From Bacteroidales bacterium (GTDB lineage: Bacteria > Bacteroidota > Bacteroidia > Bacteroidales > F082), in contig JAFRRS010000018.1 of assembly GCA_017427985.1 (NCBI GenBank), positions 1 through 64,000 of the forward strand: a stretch of 64,000 bases of DNA, read 5' to 3'. A program made the translations under genes and the position numbers. Below the pieces are notes generated by a model. That model worked only from the letters and a program-made list of their open reading frames with translations, had not been told where the DNA came from and searched no databases. The stretch's first letter is position 1, and each line of letters starts with the position of its first letter. Positions 25,771 to 34,706 of this stretch are shown one piece after another.

Positions 25771-26607
25771 TTAATATTTATAAAATCCTTCACCAGTTTT
25801 GCGTCCCAAAAGACCGGCGCGCACCATCTTTCTCAAAAGTGGATGTGGGCGGTATTTCGGGTCACCGAACTCATTGTAAAGCACCTCCATGATGGCGAGG
25901 TTGACATCGTTTCCGATGAGGTCGGCCAATGCGAGAGGTCCCATTGGGTGATTTGCGCCAAGCATCATGCACTTGTCGATATCCTCCGCTGATGCGATGC
26001 CGTCGGCCAAGATACCAACTGCCTCGTTGATCATAGGGATGAGAATGCGGTTGACGACGAAACCTGGGGCTTCTTTCACCTCGACAGGCTGTTTGCCTAT
26101 TGATGTGGCGAGGTCAACGATGCATTTTGTCACTTCGTCGCTAGTCAGCTGTCCTTTGATGACTTCCACCAATGCCATGCGGTCGGCAGGGTTGAAGAAG
26201 TGCATGCCGATGAACTGTGCTGGACGTGTTGTGCAGGCAGCGATTTCGGTGATTGACAATGATGATGAGTTTGTTGCGAAGATTGCTTCAGGTTTGCAGA
26301 TCTTGTCGAGTTCGGTGAACACCTCTTTCTTGAGAGCCATATCTTCTGATGCAGCCTCGATGACGAGGTCGGCGTCTTTGAATGTGGCGTAGTCGGTGGT
26401 TGTTGTGATGTTCTTCAACAGAGCGTCAACGTCCTCTTGAGTCATCTTGCCTTTCTCAACGAGTTTGGCGTAACCTTTTGCGATTGAACCCATTGCCTTG
26501 TCGATGCTGGCCTGAGTTCTGCTCTTCATGACGACTGGCATCTTAGCTGCGAAAGCCTTCACGATGCCCTTTGCCATGGTTCCTGTTCCGATAACGAATA
26601 CTTTCAT
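25771..26607 (-). CDS. hbd: 3-hydroxybutyryl-CoA dehydrogenase
   Basis: The 278-residue enzyme interconverts acetoacetyl-CoA and 3-hydroxybutyryl-CoA with NAD(P)H. The Rossmann motif is [10 protein letters not shown] at the N-terminus, with alanine where GTMG is usual. [18 protein letters not shown] near 135-152 and [18 protein letters not shown] near 180-197 are family signatures, including the catalytic histidine. The ATG at 26607 opens the Rossmann strand; a longer frame has no family match. It lies between crt (113 bases, filled with palindromes) and the inserted element. Confidence 0.94.
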   Translation of the reverse strand: MKVFVIGTGTMAKGIVKAFAAKMPVVMKSRTQASIDKAMGSIAKGYAKLVEKGKMTQEDVDALLKNITTTTDYATFKDADLVIEAASEDMALKKEVFTELDKICKPEAIFATNSSSLSITEIAACTTRPAQFIGMHFFNPADRMALVEVIKGQLTSDEVTKCIVDLATSIGKQPVEVKEAPGFVVNRILIPMINEAVGILADGIASAEDIDKCMMLGANHPMGPLALADLIGNDVNLAIMEVLYNEFGDPKYRPHPLLRKMVRAGLLGRKTGEGFYKY

Positions 26608-26647
26608 GTTACTTTTATTTTTGTTATTACTTCTGATTTCATTGTAT

Positions 26648-26717
26648 CCCCCAGGTTTCACCTGGGGTTAATATCTGTAACCGCTCTGCGGTTAAGACGG
26701 ACAGCGGTCCGTCTCTA
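26648..26717. repeat. three successive palindromes between crt and hbd
   Basis: CCCCAGG-TTTCA-CCTGGGG (about 26649-26667), AACCGC-TCT-GCGGTT (26679-26693) and AGACGGAC-AGC-GGTCCGTCT (26695-26713) follow one another almost without gap. The last ends in CTCTAC, the same edge as the type A palindromes, and shares their GACG/CGTC stem base. They lie on the operon transcript and would fold into three hairpins. Confidence 0.7.
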
Positions 26718-26720
26718 CAC

Positions 26721-27503
26721 CTATTTACCCTGAAATTGCGCTTTTCCTTTATTTAAAAACGCTGTCATTCCCTCTTTCTGGTCTTCTGTAGCGAAGCATT
26801 TTCCGAAATTACGGTTCTCCAGTTCGATGGCGTCGGCTGCGTTCATGTCGTAGCTCTCGTTGATGCATTCCTTGGCATATTTTATTGCCAAAGGTGCGTT
26901 AGCGACGATCTTTTGGGCTGTCTCAATGACTTTTTCCATCAGAACTTCTGGCTCATAAACAGCATTCACCAAGCCGATGCGCAGTGCTTCGTCGGCACGA
27001 ATGGCCTTACCGGTGTAAATCATCTCCTTGGCATAGCCTTGTCCGATGAGCTTTGCGAGACGGTATGTACCGCTGAAACCAGGTGTTATGCCCAGTCCCA
27101 CCTCCGGCTGACCGAATCTGGCGTTGCTTGAGGCATAGCGGAAGTCGCATGCCATTGCCAACTCGCATCCGCCGCCGAGGCAGAATCCGTTGACGGCAGC
27201 TATGACAGGAATCGGGAGAGTCTCGATCTTACGGAAAGCGATGGCGCCGAGTTTACTGAACTCGTAGCCTTCTTTCTCGTAGAGATGCACCATCTCGGAG
27301 ATATCCGCACCAGCCACAAACGATTTCTCGCCGTCACCAGTGATGATGAGAACGCGGGTCTTCTTTGTGTCGAGGTTGCTGACGAAGTCGTCGATTTCCT
27401 TCAAAACCGTCGAATTCAGTGCATTCAACGATTTAGGAGCCGACACCGTCATGATGCAGATACCGTCTTCCCTGACTTCGCTTTTTAAATATTGATATTC
27501 CAT
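26721..27503 (-). CDS. crt: enoyl-CoA hydratase/crotonase
   Basis: The 260-residue crotonase hydrates crotonyl-CoA in the short-chain cycle. Visible motifs are the first oxyanion segment FVAGADISEMV near 64-74, GFCLGGGCELAMACDFR near 106-122 and FGQPEVGLGITPGFSGTYRL near 130-149, which contain the two expected glutamates. It lies 2 bases after ctfB and upstream of hbd, with which it forms a hydratase-dehydrogenase pair. Confidence 0.94.
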   Translation of the reverse strand: MEYQYLKSEVREDGICIMTVSAPKSLNALNSTVLKEIDDFVSNLDTKKTRVLIITGDGEKSFVAGADISEMVHLYEKEGYEFSKLGAIAFRKIETLPIPVIAAVNGFCLGGGCELAMACDFRYASSNARFGQPEVGLGITPGFSGTYRLAKLIGQGYAKEMIYTGKAIRADEALRIGLVNAVYEPEVLMEKVIETAQKIVANAPLAIKYAKECINESYDMNAADAIELENRNFGKCFATEDQKEGMTAFLNKGKAQFQGK

Positions 27504-27505
27504 GA

Positions 27506-28165
27506 TTAGTCAACCATTGATTTGAGGTTCGGGCTGATGATGAGCTTAGCCTCTGTTGCTTCCTGCACCTGCTCGACGGTAAATTCAGGATGGATCTCTG
27601 TGAGAACAATGCCTTCTTTGGTGATTTCCATCACACCCATCTCGGTGATGATCATGTTGACCTGACCTGCTGCTGTGAGAGGCAGTGTGCATTCCTTCAA
27701 GATCTTAGGAGCACCTTTCTGTGTGTGTTCCATGGTGAGGATAACGCGTTTTGCACCGACCACGAGGTCCATTGCGCCGCCCATACCTGGGGCCATCTTG
27801 CCCGGGATGATCCAGTTGGCGAGGTTACCCTTCTCATCGACCTGCAATGCGCCGAGGAACGACACGTTGACGTGACCGCCGCGAATGATTGCGAATGATG
27901 TTGCTGAATCGAATGTGCAAGCGCCTGGTGTCAAGGTGATGAAACCGCCGCCTGCGTTGATGAGGTTCTTGTCTTCCTTGCCTTCTTCAGGTGTCGGGCC
28001 CATGCCCATAGCACCGTTTTCGGTCTGCAGCGTCACTGAAACGCCTTTTGGAAGGTAGTTAGGGATCAATGTCGGGATACCGATACCAAGGTTCACTACA
28101 TCGCCGTCATGCAGCTCTTTTGCCGCTCTCTTGGCGATAACTTCTCTCATTTCATTTTTATCCAT
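27506..28165 (-). CDS. ctfB: butyrate/acetoacetate CoA-transferase beta subunit
   Basis: This 219-residue family I CoA-transferase B subunit has the catalytic glutamate E49 in [10 protein letters not shown]. Other family blocks are [34 protein letters not shown] and [17 protein letters not shown]. It would move CoA between butyryl- or acetoacetyl-CoA and acetate or another acid. These enzymes need an alpha subunit, normally adjacent, which is not encoded in this window. AtoA is an equivalent name. Confidence 0.92.
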   Translation of the reverse strand: MDKNEMREVIAKRAAKELHDGDVVNLGIGIPTLIPNYLPKGVSVTLQTENGAMGMGPTPEEGKEDKNLINAGGGFITLTPGACTFDSATSFAIIRGGHVNVSFLGALQVDEKGNLANWIIPGKMAPGMGGAMDLVVGAKRVILTMEHTQKGAPKILKECTLPLTAAGQVNMIITEMGVMEITKEGIVLTEIHPEFTVEQVQEATEAKLIISPNLKSMVD

Positions 28166-28200
28166 ATTCTGAAATATTTAATTGTTATTGTAATTTCTAA

Positions 28201-28265
28201 TTTTTTACAACCCGTTGGGAATTTTTACAACCCGTTGGGATAAGGCATGCCTTATCCTCTACAGG
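28201..28265. repeat. 20-base tandem repeat followed by palindromic repeat type B, copy 2
   Basis: Between kamE and ctfB, a 20-base unit containing TTTTTACAACCCGTTGGGA occurs twice in tandem (28201-28240). The second unit runs into the palindrome GGATAAGGC-AT-GCCTTATCC (28238-28257), a homologue of the miaA-tail repeat with a compensated stem pair and the same ACAG tail. Confidence 0.7.
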
Positions 28266-29054
28266 TTATTTCATTCCACGTTTAACCATTTCTTGAACAA
28301 CGAACGATGCCACGTCATCGGCGTAGGTGTTCATTCCGAAGCCGGCGTCGAAACCAAGTTCCTTCGCGAGCTCATGCGAGATTCGGGCGCCACCGCAGCA
28401 GCAAATCATCTTGTCGCGCAAGCCCTCAGCCTCCATCAACTCGATGAAGTTGGTCATATTCTTGATGTGAACGTCTTTCTGGGTAACTGTCTGCGAGACT
28501 AAAAGTGCATCGGCATGAAGCTCAACGCCTTTTGCGATGAATTCCTCATTCGGTACCTGCGAACCGAGGTTGTAAGCCTCAATCATCTCGTAACGCTCAA
28601 GTCCGTAGTGGCCAGCGTAGCCCTTCATGTTCATGATAGCATCGATACCCACGGTATGAGCGTCGGTTCCAGTACTTGCTCCCACGATGACGATCTTACG
28701 GCCGATATTCTCTTTGATATATTTGTCGGTCTCGTACATATCCATGGTATTCGATTCGACCTTCGGAACGTAAATCGTGCTATAGTTGACAGTATGAGTG
28801 CAACTTCCGTAGCAGTTAAAGAATGTGAATCCAGGTGTCAACTCTTTGTAATACACCACAATAGGATTCTCGAAACCCATAGTTTTGAGGAGTTGTTTTG
28901 CTGCCTCAACAGCTTCTGCGCCGCATGGCACCGGTAATGTGAAACTCAGCTGGGTCTTACCATCGTTCATCGTGTCGCCATACGGCTTAATTTTCGTCAA
29001 GTCTAAGGTTTTATCGAAATCCTTAGCTTCCATCGAATATAATCCTTCGCTCAT
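28266..29054 (-). CDS. kamE: lysine 5,6-aminomutase beta subunit
   Basis: KamE is the cobalamin-binding subunit of the adenosylcobalamin- and PLP-dependent aminomutase that shifts the terminal amino group of D-lysine or beta-lysine during lysine fermentation. The 262-residue length matches known KamE. The B12 motif GTDAHTVG (129-136) includes H133, the cobalt ligand. K144 in MNMKGYAGHYG corresponds to the lysine that binds PLP in the described enzyme. The alpha subunit KamD is not in the window. It heads the run to ctfB-crt-hbd-bcd-etfBA and has its own promoter box. Confidence 0.95.
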   Translation of the reverse strand: MSEGLYSMEAKDFDKTLDLTKIKPYGDTMNDGKTQLSFTLPVPCGAEAVEAAKQLLKTMGFENPIVVYYKELTPGFTFFNCYGSCTHTVNYSTIYVPKVESNTMDMYETDKYIKENIGRKIVIVGASTGTDAHTVGIDAIMNMKGYAGHYGLERYEMIEAYNLGSQVPNEEFIAKGVELHADALLVSQTVTQKDVHIKNMTNFIELMEAEGLRDKMICCCGGARISHELAKELGFDAGFGMNTYADDVASFVVQEMVKRGMK

Positions 29055-29131
29055 ATATAATATAAATTATTCTTTTTCAATAAATTACGCAAAAAGACAT
29101 GACAAAGATTTTTACACCTTTATCATGTCTG

Positions 29132-29139
29132 CAAATATA
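29132..29139 (-). promoter_or_regulatory. -7 promoter box for the kamE operon
   Basis: TATATTTG on the minus strand, giving a leader of about 70 bases to the kamE ATG. It lies downstream of the large hairpin, so the hairpin is not part of this transcript. Confidence 0.55.
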
Positions 29140-29174
29140 TTATTTTTTTTTAAATAAAAAACAAAAAATAATTC

Positions 29175-29251
29175 TAATTTTTAATGCCATTTTCGAAATG
29201 CTCACAGTATCCTGTGGTAGGTCGCATTTCTGCAAATGGCATTAAAAATTA
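29175..29251 (-). terminator. large nested hairpin ending the mutL-uvrB-gltS run
   Basis: An 18-base perfect stem (29175-29192 with 29234-29251, around AATGCCATTT) encloses a 7-base stem GAAATGC/GCATTTC and a 5-base stem CACAG/CTGTG with a GATA-like loop. On the minus strand a T-rich tract (ATTATTTTTTGTTTTTTATTT) follows, so it can act as a terminator 22 bases after the gltS stop. CGACCTACCAC appears both inside the loop region and just before the stem. Confidence 0.6.
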
Positions 29252-29272
29252 TAGGATGATAGTGGTAGGTCG

Positions 29273-30685
29273 TTATTTCTTCTTTTTGAAGATTTTCTTT
29301 CTGAACATGAACAAATTAAAGATGATGAAAACGAGAATCAGAATGCCCAAAGTGATGAGTGCCTGGGTGAAGCCTTGTGGCGCATAGCTGACCAAAAGCA
29401 GCACTGGAAAGCCCAATGCCACCGCCGGAAGTGACTGTAACACAAGGTTATTGGCAGCAGGAGTCTCAAATTTAGGGTCAATCTCGCGGAGAAGGATCAT
29501 TCCGTTGGAAGCTGTTCCTGTCAACATGCCAAACATGCTGAAAAAGCCCTCGTAAACGTAATTCGGATAGAGATGTTTGCAGACCTTCCGAACGAACCAG
29601 AATGTGGCAATGGCACCGAGACCGCAAACGAGTATGTAAGGCAACGCAAAACCCTTGAATTCGCTGAAGTTTATAGCCGCCGTGCCTGCCACAATCATGA
29701 TATCGAAAAACAATCCGCTGATACGGTTCAGAAGGTAATTGTTGATGTACTCACGCTTCATGATTTTTGCCCTTTTCAAACCGTTCATGATGCCTTTAAT
29801 CATAATGCCAAACAGCGTTCCGAGCAGGAAGTTGAAGCCCCACATCAATGGCATCAGGGTTTTCTCACCGAAATTGCCAAGCGGAAGTGTCTGAAGGAAA
29901 TGATTGAAAAGATAAACCAAAAGATAAGTGAAAAGCACCAGACAAATCTGTATTGATAGCTTGTCAACTGATTCTGTATCAGGGATTTCGTTCTCGCTTT
30001 CGTAGTCGCTGAGCTTGTTTGTCTGCTTCTCAATAATCTCTGAAATGTTGATTTTTCCTTTCCGTTTCAAAATGTTCAGATAAACCACTCCAACTACACA
30101 TCCGATGATGAAACCCATAGCAGCTATTGATAATCCGAAGTCTTTGCCATGGAAAATGATGCCTTGTTCAAAAGCTCTATCCATGTAAATTGTTCCGAAA
30201 TTCAGCGCCTGTCCAGGTCCTTGTCCATATCCCATAGGAAGAAGCAAGCCCGCAGCATAGAAAATCTTCTTTCCAAAATAGAACATCGGAATCGTAACTA
30301 AAAGACCCACAATGCCTTGAATGATATAAGTGCTTGCCGTCAATGTACCCGTCTCAATCACCTTCATGGTACTTGATTTCGACTCCACTTTATTGTTTTT
30401 CAACGCCAAAGCCACAAATCCGAGACCCAAGGCATGGTATGTTATAACTTCCATTGAAGTTTTGTTGATTAAATCTTCCCAACCAAGAACATCAGTGTAT
30501 ATTGCCTTGAAAATCAATATCAAAGCGCCTCCTATCAATGCTGACGGGATTAAACTTTTCTGCATAAACGGCACTTTTGTCCGCACAATGTTTCCTGCCA
30601 GAAGACCTACAGCGATGATACACAACTGCAACATGAGATTCCAAACCGCATCAGTGGCGAAAAATGGTACTGCTAACGTATTCAT
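29273..30685 (-). CDS. GltS-like sodium/carboxylate (glutamate family) symporter
   Basis: The 470-residue inner-membrane protein has about 12 hydrophobic segments in two similar halves, as in the GltS family. Conserved GYGQGPGQALNFG near 155-167 and GMLTGTASNGMILLREIDP near 388-406 resemble the two re-entrant loops that bind substrate and sodium. A charged cytosolic linker lies near 210-250. The substrate may be glutamate or a related anion. The ATG at 30685 is used; the in-frame codon at 30691 is TTG. It follows uvrB by six bases and ends at a large hairpin; the adjacent kamE operon also handles amino acids, but has its own promoter. Confidence 0.8.
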   Translation of the reverse strand: MNTLAVPFFATDAVWNLMLQLCIIAVGLLAGNIVRTKVPFMQKSLIPSALIGGALILIFKAIYTDVLGWEDLINKTSMEVITYHALGLGFVALALKNNKVESKSSTMKVIETGTLTASTYIIQGIVGLLVTIPMFYFGKKIFYAAGLLLPMGYGQGPGQALNFGTIYMDRAFEQGIIFHGKDFGLSIAAMGFIIGCVVGVVYLNILKRKGKINISEIIEKQTNKLSDYESENEIPDTESVDKLSIQICLVLFTYLLVYLFNHFLQTLPLGNFGEKTLMPLMWGFNFLLGTLFGIMIKGIMNGLKRAKIMKREYINNYLLNRISGLFFDIMIVAGTAAINFSEFKGFALPYILVCGLGAIATFWFVRKVCKHLYPNYVYEGFFSMFGMLTGTASNGMILLREIDPKFETPAANNLVLQSLPAVALGFPVLLLVSYAPQGFTQALITLGILILVFIIFNLFMFRKKIFKKKK

Positions 30686-30691
30686 ATTCAA

Positions 30692-32707
30692 TTACATTTT
30701 ATTTAACTTCTCTTCCAAGGCTACAATAATGTCGCGGTATTTCGCTGCGTTCATGAAGTCGAGTTCCTTGACGGACTTTTCCATCTCTTTCTTAGCTTCC
30801 TGAATTGCTTTTTTTATGTCTTTCGGCGACCTGTAAACAGAGACTTTCTCTTCAGCAACGGCTCTGATACGCTCTTCAGATGATTCATAATCAACGAGTT
30901 TGTGGCTGTTGATGGTATCATTCCATGCCGTGTCAAGAGGTTTTATAATTGTCTTTGGCACAATATCATGTTCGATGTTATATGCCATCTGTTTCTCGCG
31001 CCGCCTTTGCGTCTCGTCAATTGTCTTGCGCATCGAGTCCGTGATTTTGTCAGCATACATTATCACTTTACTGTCGGCGTTACGGGCGGCGCGACCTGCT
31101 GTCTGCGTCAAGGAACGCTCAGAACGCAAAAAGCCCTCTTTGTCGGCATCCAAAATCGCAACCAATTGAACCTCAGGCAAATCCAAGCCTTCACGAAGCA
31201 AGTTAACGCCAACTAAAACATCGAAATCTCCCCTTCTCAAACCCATCATGATTTCGACTCTGTCGAGAGTGTCGACATCAGAATGGATATATCTTGTCAT
31301 GATGTTCAAGTTGTTAAGATAATTCGTGAGCTCTTCCGCCATGCGTTTCGTCAAAGTGGTGACGAGCACACGTTGTTTCCGCGCTATCACGCGAATAATC
31401 TCGTCAACGAGATCGTCAACCTGGTTTGTGCACGGGCGCACCTCGATTTTCGGGTCAAGAAGTCCGGTCGGGCGGATGAGCTGTTCCACGTAAACGCCCT
31501 GTGTCTGCTGCATCTCGTAATCGCCAGGTGTCGCGCTGACGTAAATTGTCTGCCCCGTAAGTGCTTCAAACTCATCGAATTTCAGTGGTCGGTTGTCGAG
31601 CGCCGACGGCAATCTGAAGCCGTATTCAACCAGCGTCTGCTTCCTTGAGCGGTCTCCGCCGTACATGCCGCGAATCTGCGACACTGTGACGTGACTTTCG
31701 TCGATAATGGTGATGAAGTCATCTGGGAAAAAGTCCAAAAGACAGAACGGACGCGTTCCCGCAGCACGACCATCGAAGTAACGAGAATAGTTCTCGATGC
31801 CCGAACAGTAGCCGAGTTCGCGAATCATCTCAACATCATGATTTACACGGTCTTCCAAGCGTTTGGCGTCCTCGTATTTTCCAATCTCACGGAAATATTC
31901 CGCCTGTTTGAACATGTCGAGCAGAATTTCCTCCGTGGCAGATTTTATCTTCTCTTTTGAAGTGACGAAGATATTTGCAGGAAACAGCGTGATGTTCTGC
32001 AAACTCTCGATTCTCGTGCCGTTTATCGGGTCAAATGACTCCAGTTCCTCAATCTCGTCATCCCAAAATATGATTCGGAACGGCGTCTCTGAATAGGCAG
32101 GAAACACATCCACAGTATCGCCTTTCACACGGAAACGCCCACGCGTAAACTCAATGTCATTCCTATTGTAAAGCGCATTGGTGAGATTGAAAAGCAGGTC
32201 ATCACGACGAATCTTCTGCCCAAGCTCTATATTTATCACATTTTTGCTGAAATCCTCAGGGTTCCCGATACCGTAAATGCATGATACTGAAGACACTACA
32301 ATCACATCGCGTCTGCCGGAAAGCAGCGCCGAGGTGGTGCTCAGACGCAACCTGTCGATCTCGTCGTTTATCGACAAATCCTTCTCGATATATGTGTTAG
32401 TCTGCGGAATGAACGCCTCTGGCTGATAATAATCGTAATATGAAACAAAATATTCGACTTTGTTTTCTGGAAAGAACTGCTTGAACTCGCTGTAAAGCTG
32501 CGCCGCAAGGGTCTTGTTATGGCTTAGTATCAGTGCCGGGCGGTTCAATTCGGCAAGCATATTGGCGATTGTAAAGGTCTTTCCGGAGCCGGTGACCCCC
32601 ATCAAGGTCTGGTATCTCTCCCCTGCCAAAATGCCGTTTTTAAGCTGCTCAATAGCTTGCGGCTGGTCGCCCGTCGGCTTAAAGTCCGATACTAATTTGT
32701 AATTCAT
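30692..32707 (-). CDS. uvrB: excinuclease ABC subunit UvrB
   Basis: UvrB is the damage-verifying helicase-like subunit of nucleotide excision repair. The 671-residue protein has TLMGVTGSGKTFT (Walker A) near 36-48, the beta-hairpin segment YYDYYQPEAFIP near 92-103, IDESHVT, the helicase motif VGVNLLREGLDLPEV, and a C-terminal UVR motif that binds UvrC (about 625-665). The ATG at 32707 is used; the longer frame begins with TTG. It sits two bases after the EEP-family gene in the mutL run, so two repair pathways share one transcript. Confidence 0.97.
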   Translation of the reverse strand: MNYKLVSDFKPTGDQPQAIEQLKNGILAGERYQTLMGVTGSGKTFTIANMLAELNRPALILSHNKTLAAQLYSEFKQFFPENKVEYFVSYYDYYQPEAFIPQTNTYIEKDLSINDEIDRLRLSTTSALLSGRRDVIVVSSVSCIYGIGNPEDFSKNVINIELGQKIRRDDLLFNLTNALYNRNDIEFTRGRFRVKGDTVDVFPAYSETPFRIIFWDDEIEELESFDPINGTRIESLQNITLFPANIFVTSKEKIKSATEEILLDMFKQAEYFREIGKYEDAKRLEDRVNHDVEMIRELGYCSGIENYSRYFDGRAAGTRPFCLLDFFPDDFITIIDESHVTVSQIRGMYGGDRSRKQTLVEYGFRLPSALDNRPLKFDEFEALTGQTIYVSATPGDYEMQQTQGVYVEQLIRPTGLLDPKIEVRPCTNQVDDLVDEIIRVIARKQRVLVTTLTKRMAEELTNYLNNLNIMTRYIHSDVDTLDRVEIMMGLRRGDFDVLVGVNLLREGLDLPEVQLVAILDADKEGFLRSERSLTQTAGRAARNADSKVIMYADKITDSMRKTIDETQRRREKQMAYNIEHDIVPKTIIKPLDTAWNDTINSHKLVDYESSEERIRAVAEEKVSVYRSPKDIKKAIQEAKKEMEKSVKELDFMNAAKYRDIIVALEEKLNKM

Positions 32708-32709
32708 AA

Positions 32710-33819
32710 TCAATGTCTTACGTTAAAGGTCATAACAATTGGATAATGGTCTGAAAGCTTGCGTTTCACCACGTCGAACGTCATCGGGACGACGCCGTCG
32801 CTGATCCAGAAATAGTCAATTCTAAGTAACGGAAGCCTGCCGCAATAAGTCTTGCCAACGCCTTTCCCCACTTCAGTAAAGGCATCCCGAAGTTCGGCGG
32901 AACGCATGTTGTGATAAGTGTACGAAAGTGGCGTGTCGTTGAAATCACCGCAAATCACAATAGGAATTTCATCGTATGGCAGATTGCTGATTATCATTTT
33001 CGAGTCTTCCACCCTACCCTTGAATCCTTCTTTTAGTTTGATAATCAACGATTTACCCATCGTCTCAGAATTCTCGACATATTGCGAGGCGTTATTCAGA
33101 TACTCAATTTCCTCTCCGCTTATCATAAATGACTTAAGATGAACGCATTCCAAATAGAAATTGCCTTTTTCGCCACCTTTTATCAGCTTGATGAAACCTG
33201 TTGAATAATGCTCTTTATTGAAGTCTTCAGTAAATTCATCATCTTCAACAGGAAACTTTGAAAATATCACGTTTCCTGAGTATTTCTTGGTGGTTGCGTA
33301 GTATTTGCAGTTTATCTTGCTTGCAAAATCAGAAATCTTATTCTCATTCCAAAAACCGCTTTCCTGAATACACACGACATCGGCATTTTGTTGGAGAATA
33401 ATCTCAACAATGTCTTTTTTCACTTCATCGGCTTTTCTCCGGTTATTATTGATGTCCTGAAAATGTTTCACATTGTAACTCAACACTTTAACACTTCCTT
33501 CCTCGGTATTTTTCTGATTCACAGAATATGATTTTTTGAATCCTGGGACAGCAATTATTATCGCAAAAACGCTTATCAGCAATGTTTTTCTTGATTTCAG
33601 AAATACTAAAGCTATAAGAATCAACAAGTTAAATATAAGGATTGGCCAGAATGTCAAGCCGAAAAACGATGCCCAGACGAATGTTTCAGGCGAAACAAAA
33701 GGACTCAGCGCGCACATTGTCATGCCCAAAGCGCCAAGGAAAGCGAATATGCCGACAAAAAATAGCAGCAAACGCCTTCCGAATGACAATTTCCCTTTGC
33801 TTTTCACGCTCTCTTCCAT
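32710..33819 (-). CDS. endonuclease/exonuclease/phosphatase-family membrane protein
   Basis: The 369-residue protein has three N-terminal membrane helices (about 15-100) and a C-terminal EEP catalytic domain on the far side (about 108-365). EEP residues are visible in LSYNVKHF, VVCIQESGF, ICGDFNDTP and LSDHYPIVM. Many Bacteroidota proteins with this layout are annotated as endonucleases, but a phosphodiesterase or phosphatase acting at the membrane is equally possible. It overlaps the rhomboid gene by one base and precedes uvrB by two. Confidence 0.87.
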   Translation of the reverse strand: MEESVKSKGKLSFGRRLLLFFVGIFAFLGALGMTMCALSPFVSPETFVWASFFGLTFWPILIFNLLILIALVFLKSRKTLLISVFAIIIAVPGFKKSYSVNQKNTEEGSVKVLSYNVKHFQDINNNRRKADEVKKDIVEIILQQNADVVCIQESGFWNENKISDFASKINCKYYATTKKYSGNVIFSKFPVEDDEFTEDFNKEHYSTGFIKLIKGGEKGNFYLECVHLKSFMISGEEIEYLNNASQYVENSETMGKSLIIKLKEGFKGRVEDSKMIISNLPYDEIPIVICGDFNDTPLSYTYHNMRSAELRDAFTEVGKGVGKTYCGRLPLLRIDYFWISDGVVPMTFDVVKRKLSDHYPIVMTFNVRH

Positions 33820-34706
33820 CAGTTTTTCTTGCTTTGTCTGAACAAAAACTCCTTTTCCTCGCTTGTCAAGCTATCGTAGCCGCCTTTGCTGATTTTGTCA
33901 AGAATCTCGTCGGTTCTTTTTTCATCATCGGCTTTTTCCTTGTTATAATCCCAATCGGATTTTGGTCTTCCGCCTGTGAAATCCTTGAATTTGTTGAATT
34001 TTATATTGAATTTCGGTCGCCATCCGCCTTCATGGTAACGCCAATATAAGATGAGCGCCAAACCGAAAACCATGCCGCCGACATGTGCGAAATGCGCAAC
34101 GTTGTCGACTGACGAGAAACCGGAGAAAAGCTCTATCAAACCGTATATCAACACAAACCACTTTGTCTTGATTGGTATCACGAAATACAAGTAAATCCTG
34201 GAGTTTGGCCACATCATGCCGAATGCGAGAAGTATGCCGTAAACAGCTCCTGAAGCGCCTACAGTGGTGAGCATGTTGAGATATTCATCTACGGAAATGC
34301 TTCTGTTGTTCAGCCTGACAAATTGGTAGTTGTTGACAATGTCAGAAAGTTGGATATATTGCACCAATTCCTGTGTCAAACCTGCTCCAATACCGCAAAC
34401 GAAGTAAAAAATGAGGAATCGCTTCGGTCCCCAAGTGTTTTCAAGGGAATTTCCGAACATCCACAGCGCGAACATATTGAAAAACAGATGTGCGAAGTTG
34501 CCGTGCATGAACATATAAGTCACAAACTGATATGGTCTGAAATCAGATGCGCCAACGTAGTGCAAACCGAGATATTGCGACAAGTCGACACGCCAAACCA
34601 TATCCATAGCGACAGTGGCAAGATAAAACACTCCGTTGATTATCAACAGATTCTTTACCACCAAAGGTAAAATCGAAAAGCCTTGCGGTCTGAATTGATT
34701 GTCCAT
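33819..34706 (-). CDS. rhomboid family intramembrane serine protease
   Basis: The 295-residue protein has six core membrane helices. The catalytic serine S152 lies in GASGAVYG and the catalytic histidine is H208 in HFAHVGG; the HGN/HLFFNMFALW block near 68-82 provides the conserved histidines of helix 2. A hydrophilic C-terminal tail (about 230-295) is rich in Lys and Asp. Rhomboids cleave membrane proteins within the lipid layer. It is joined to mutL by a one-base overlap. No substrate can be suggested from the neighbourhood. Confidence 0.9.
   Translation of the reverse strand: MDNQFRPQGFSILPLVVKNLLIINGVFYLATVAMDMVWRVDLSQYLGLHYVGASDFRPYQFVTYMFMHGNFAHLFFNMFALWMFGNSLENTWGPKRFLIFYFVCGIGAGLTQELVQYIQLSDIVNNYQFVRLNNRSISVDEYLNMLTTVGASGAVYGILLAFGMMWPNSRIYLYFVIPIKTKWFVLIYGLIELFSGFSSVDNVAHFAHVGGMVFGLALILYWRYHEGGWRPKFNIKFNKFKDFTGGRPKSDWDYNKEKADDEKRTDEILDKISKGGYDSLTSEEKEFLFRQSKKN

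Noticed and set aside
22323..29054. A simple fatty-acid beta-oxidation operon
   Set aside because: KamE and the CoA-transferase subunit at the head, with bcd-etfBA at the end, fit amino-acid fermentation to butyrate instead.
29055..29272. Cobalamin or lysine riboswitch upstream of kamE
   Set aside because: No conserved B12-box or lysine-riboswitch core was seen, and the large hairpin lies upstream of the likely kamE promoter at 29132-29139, so it is not in the kamE leader.
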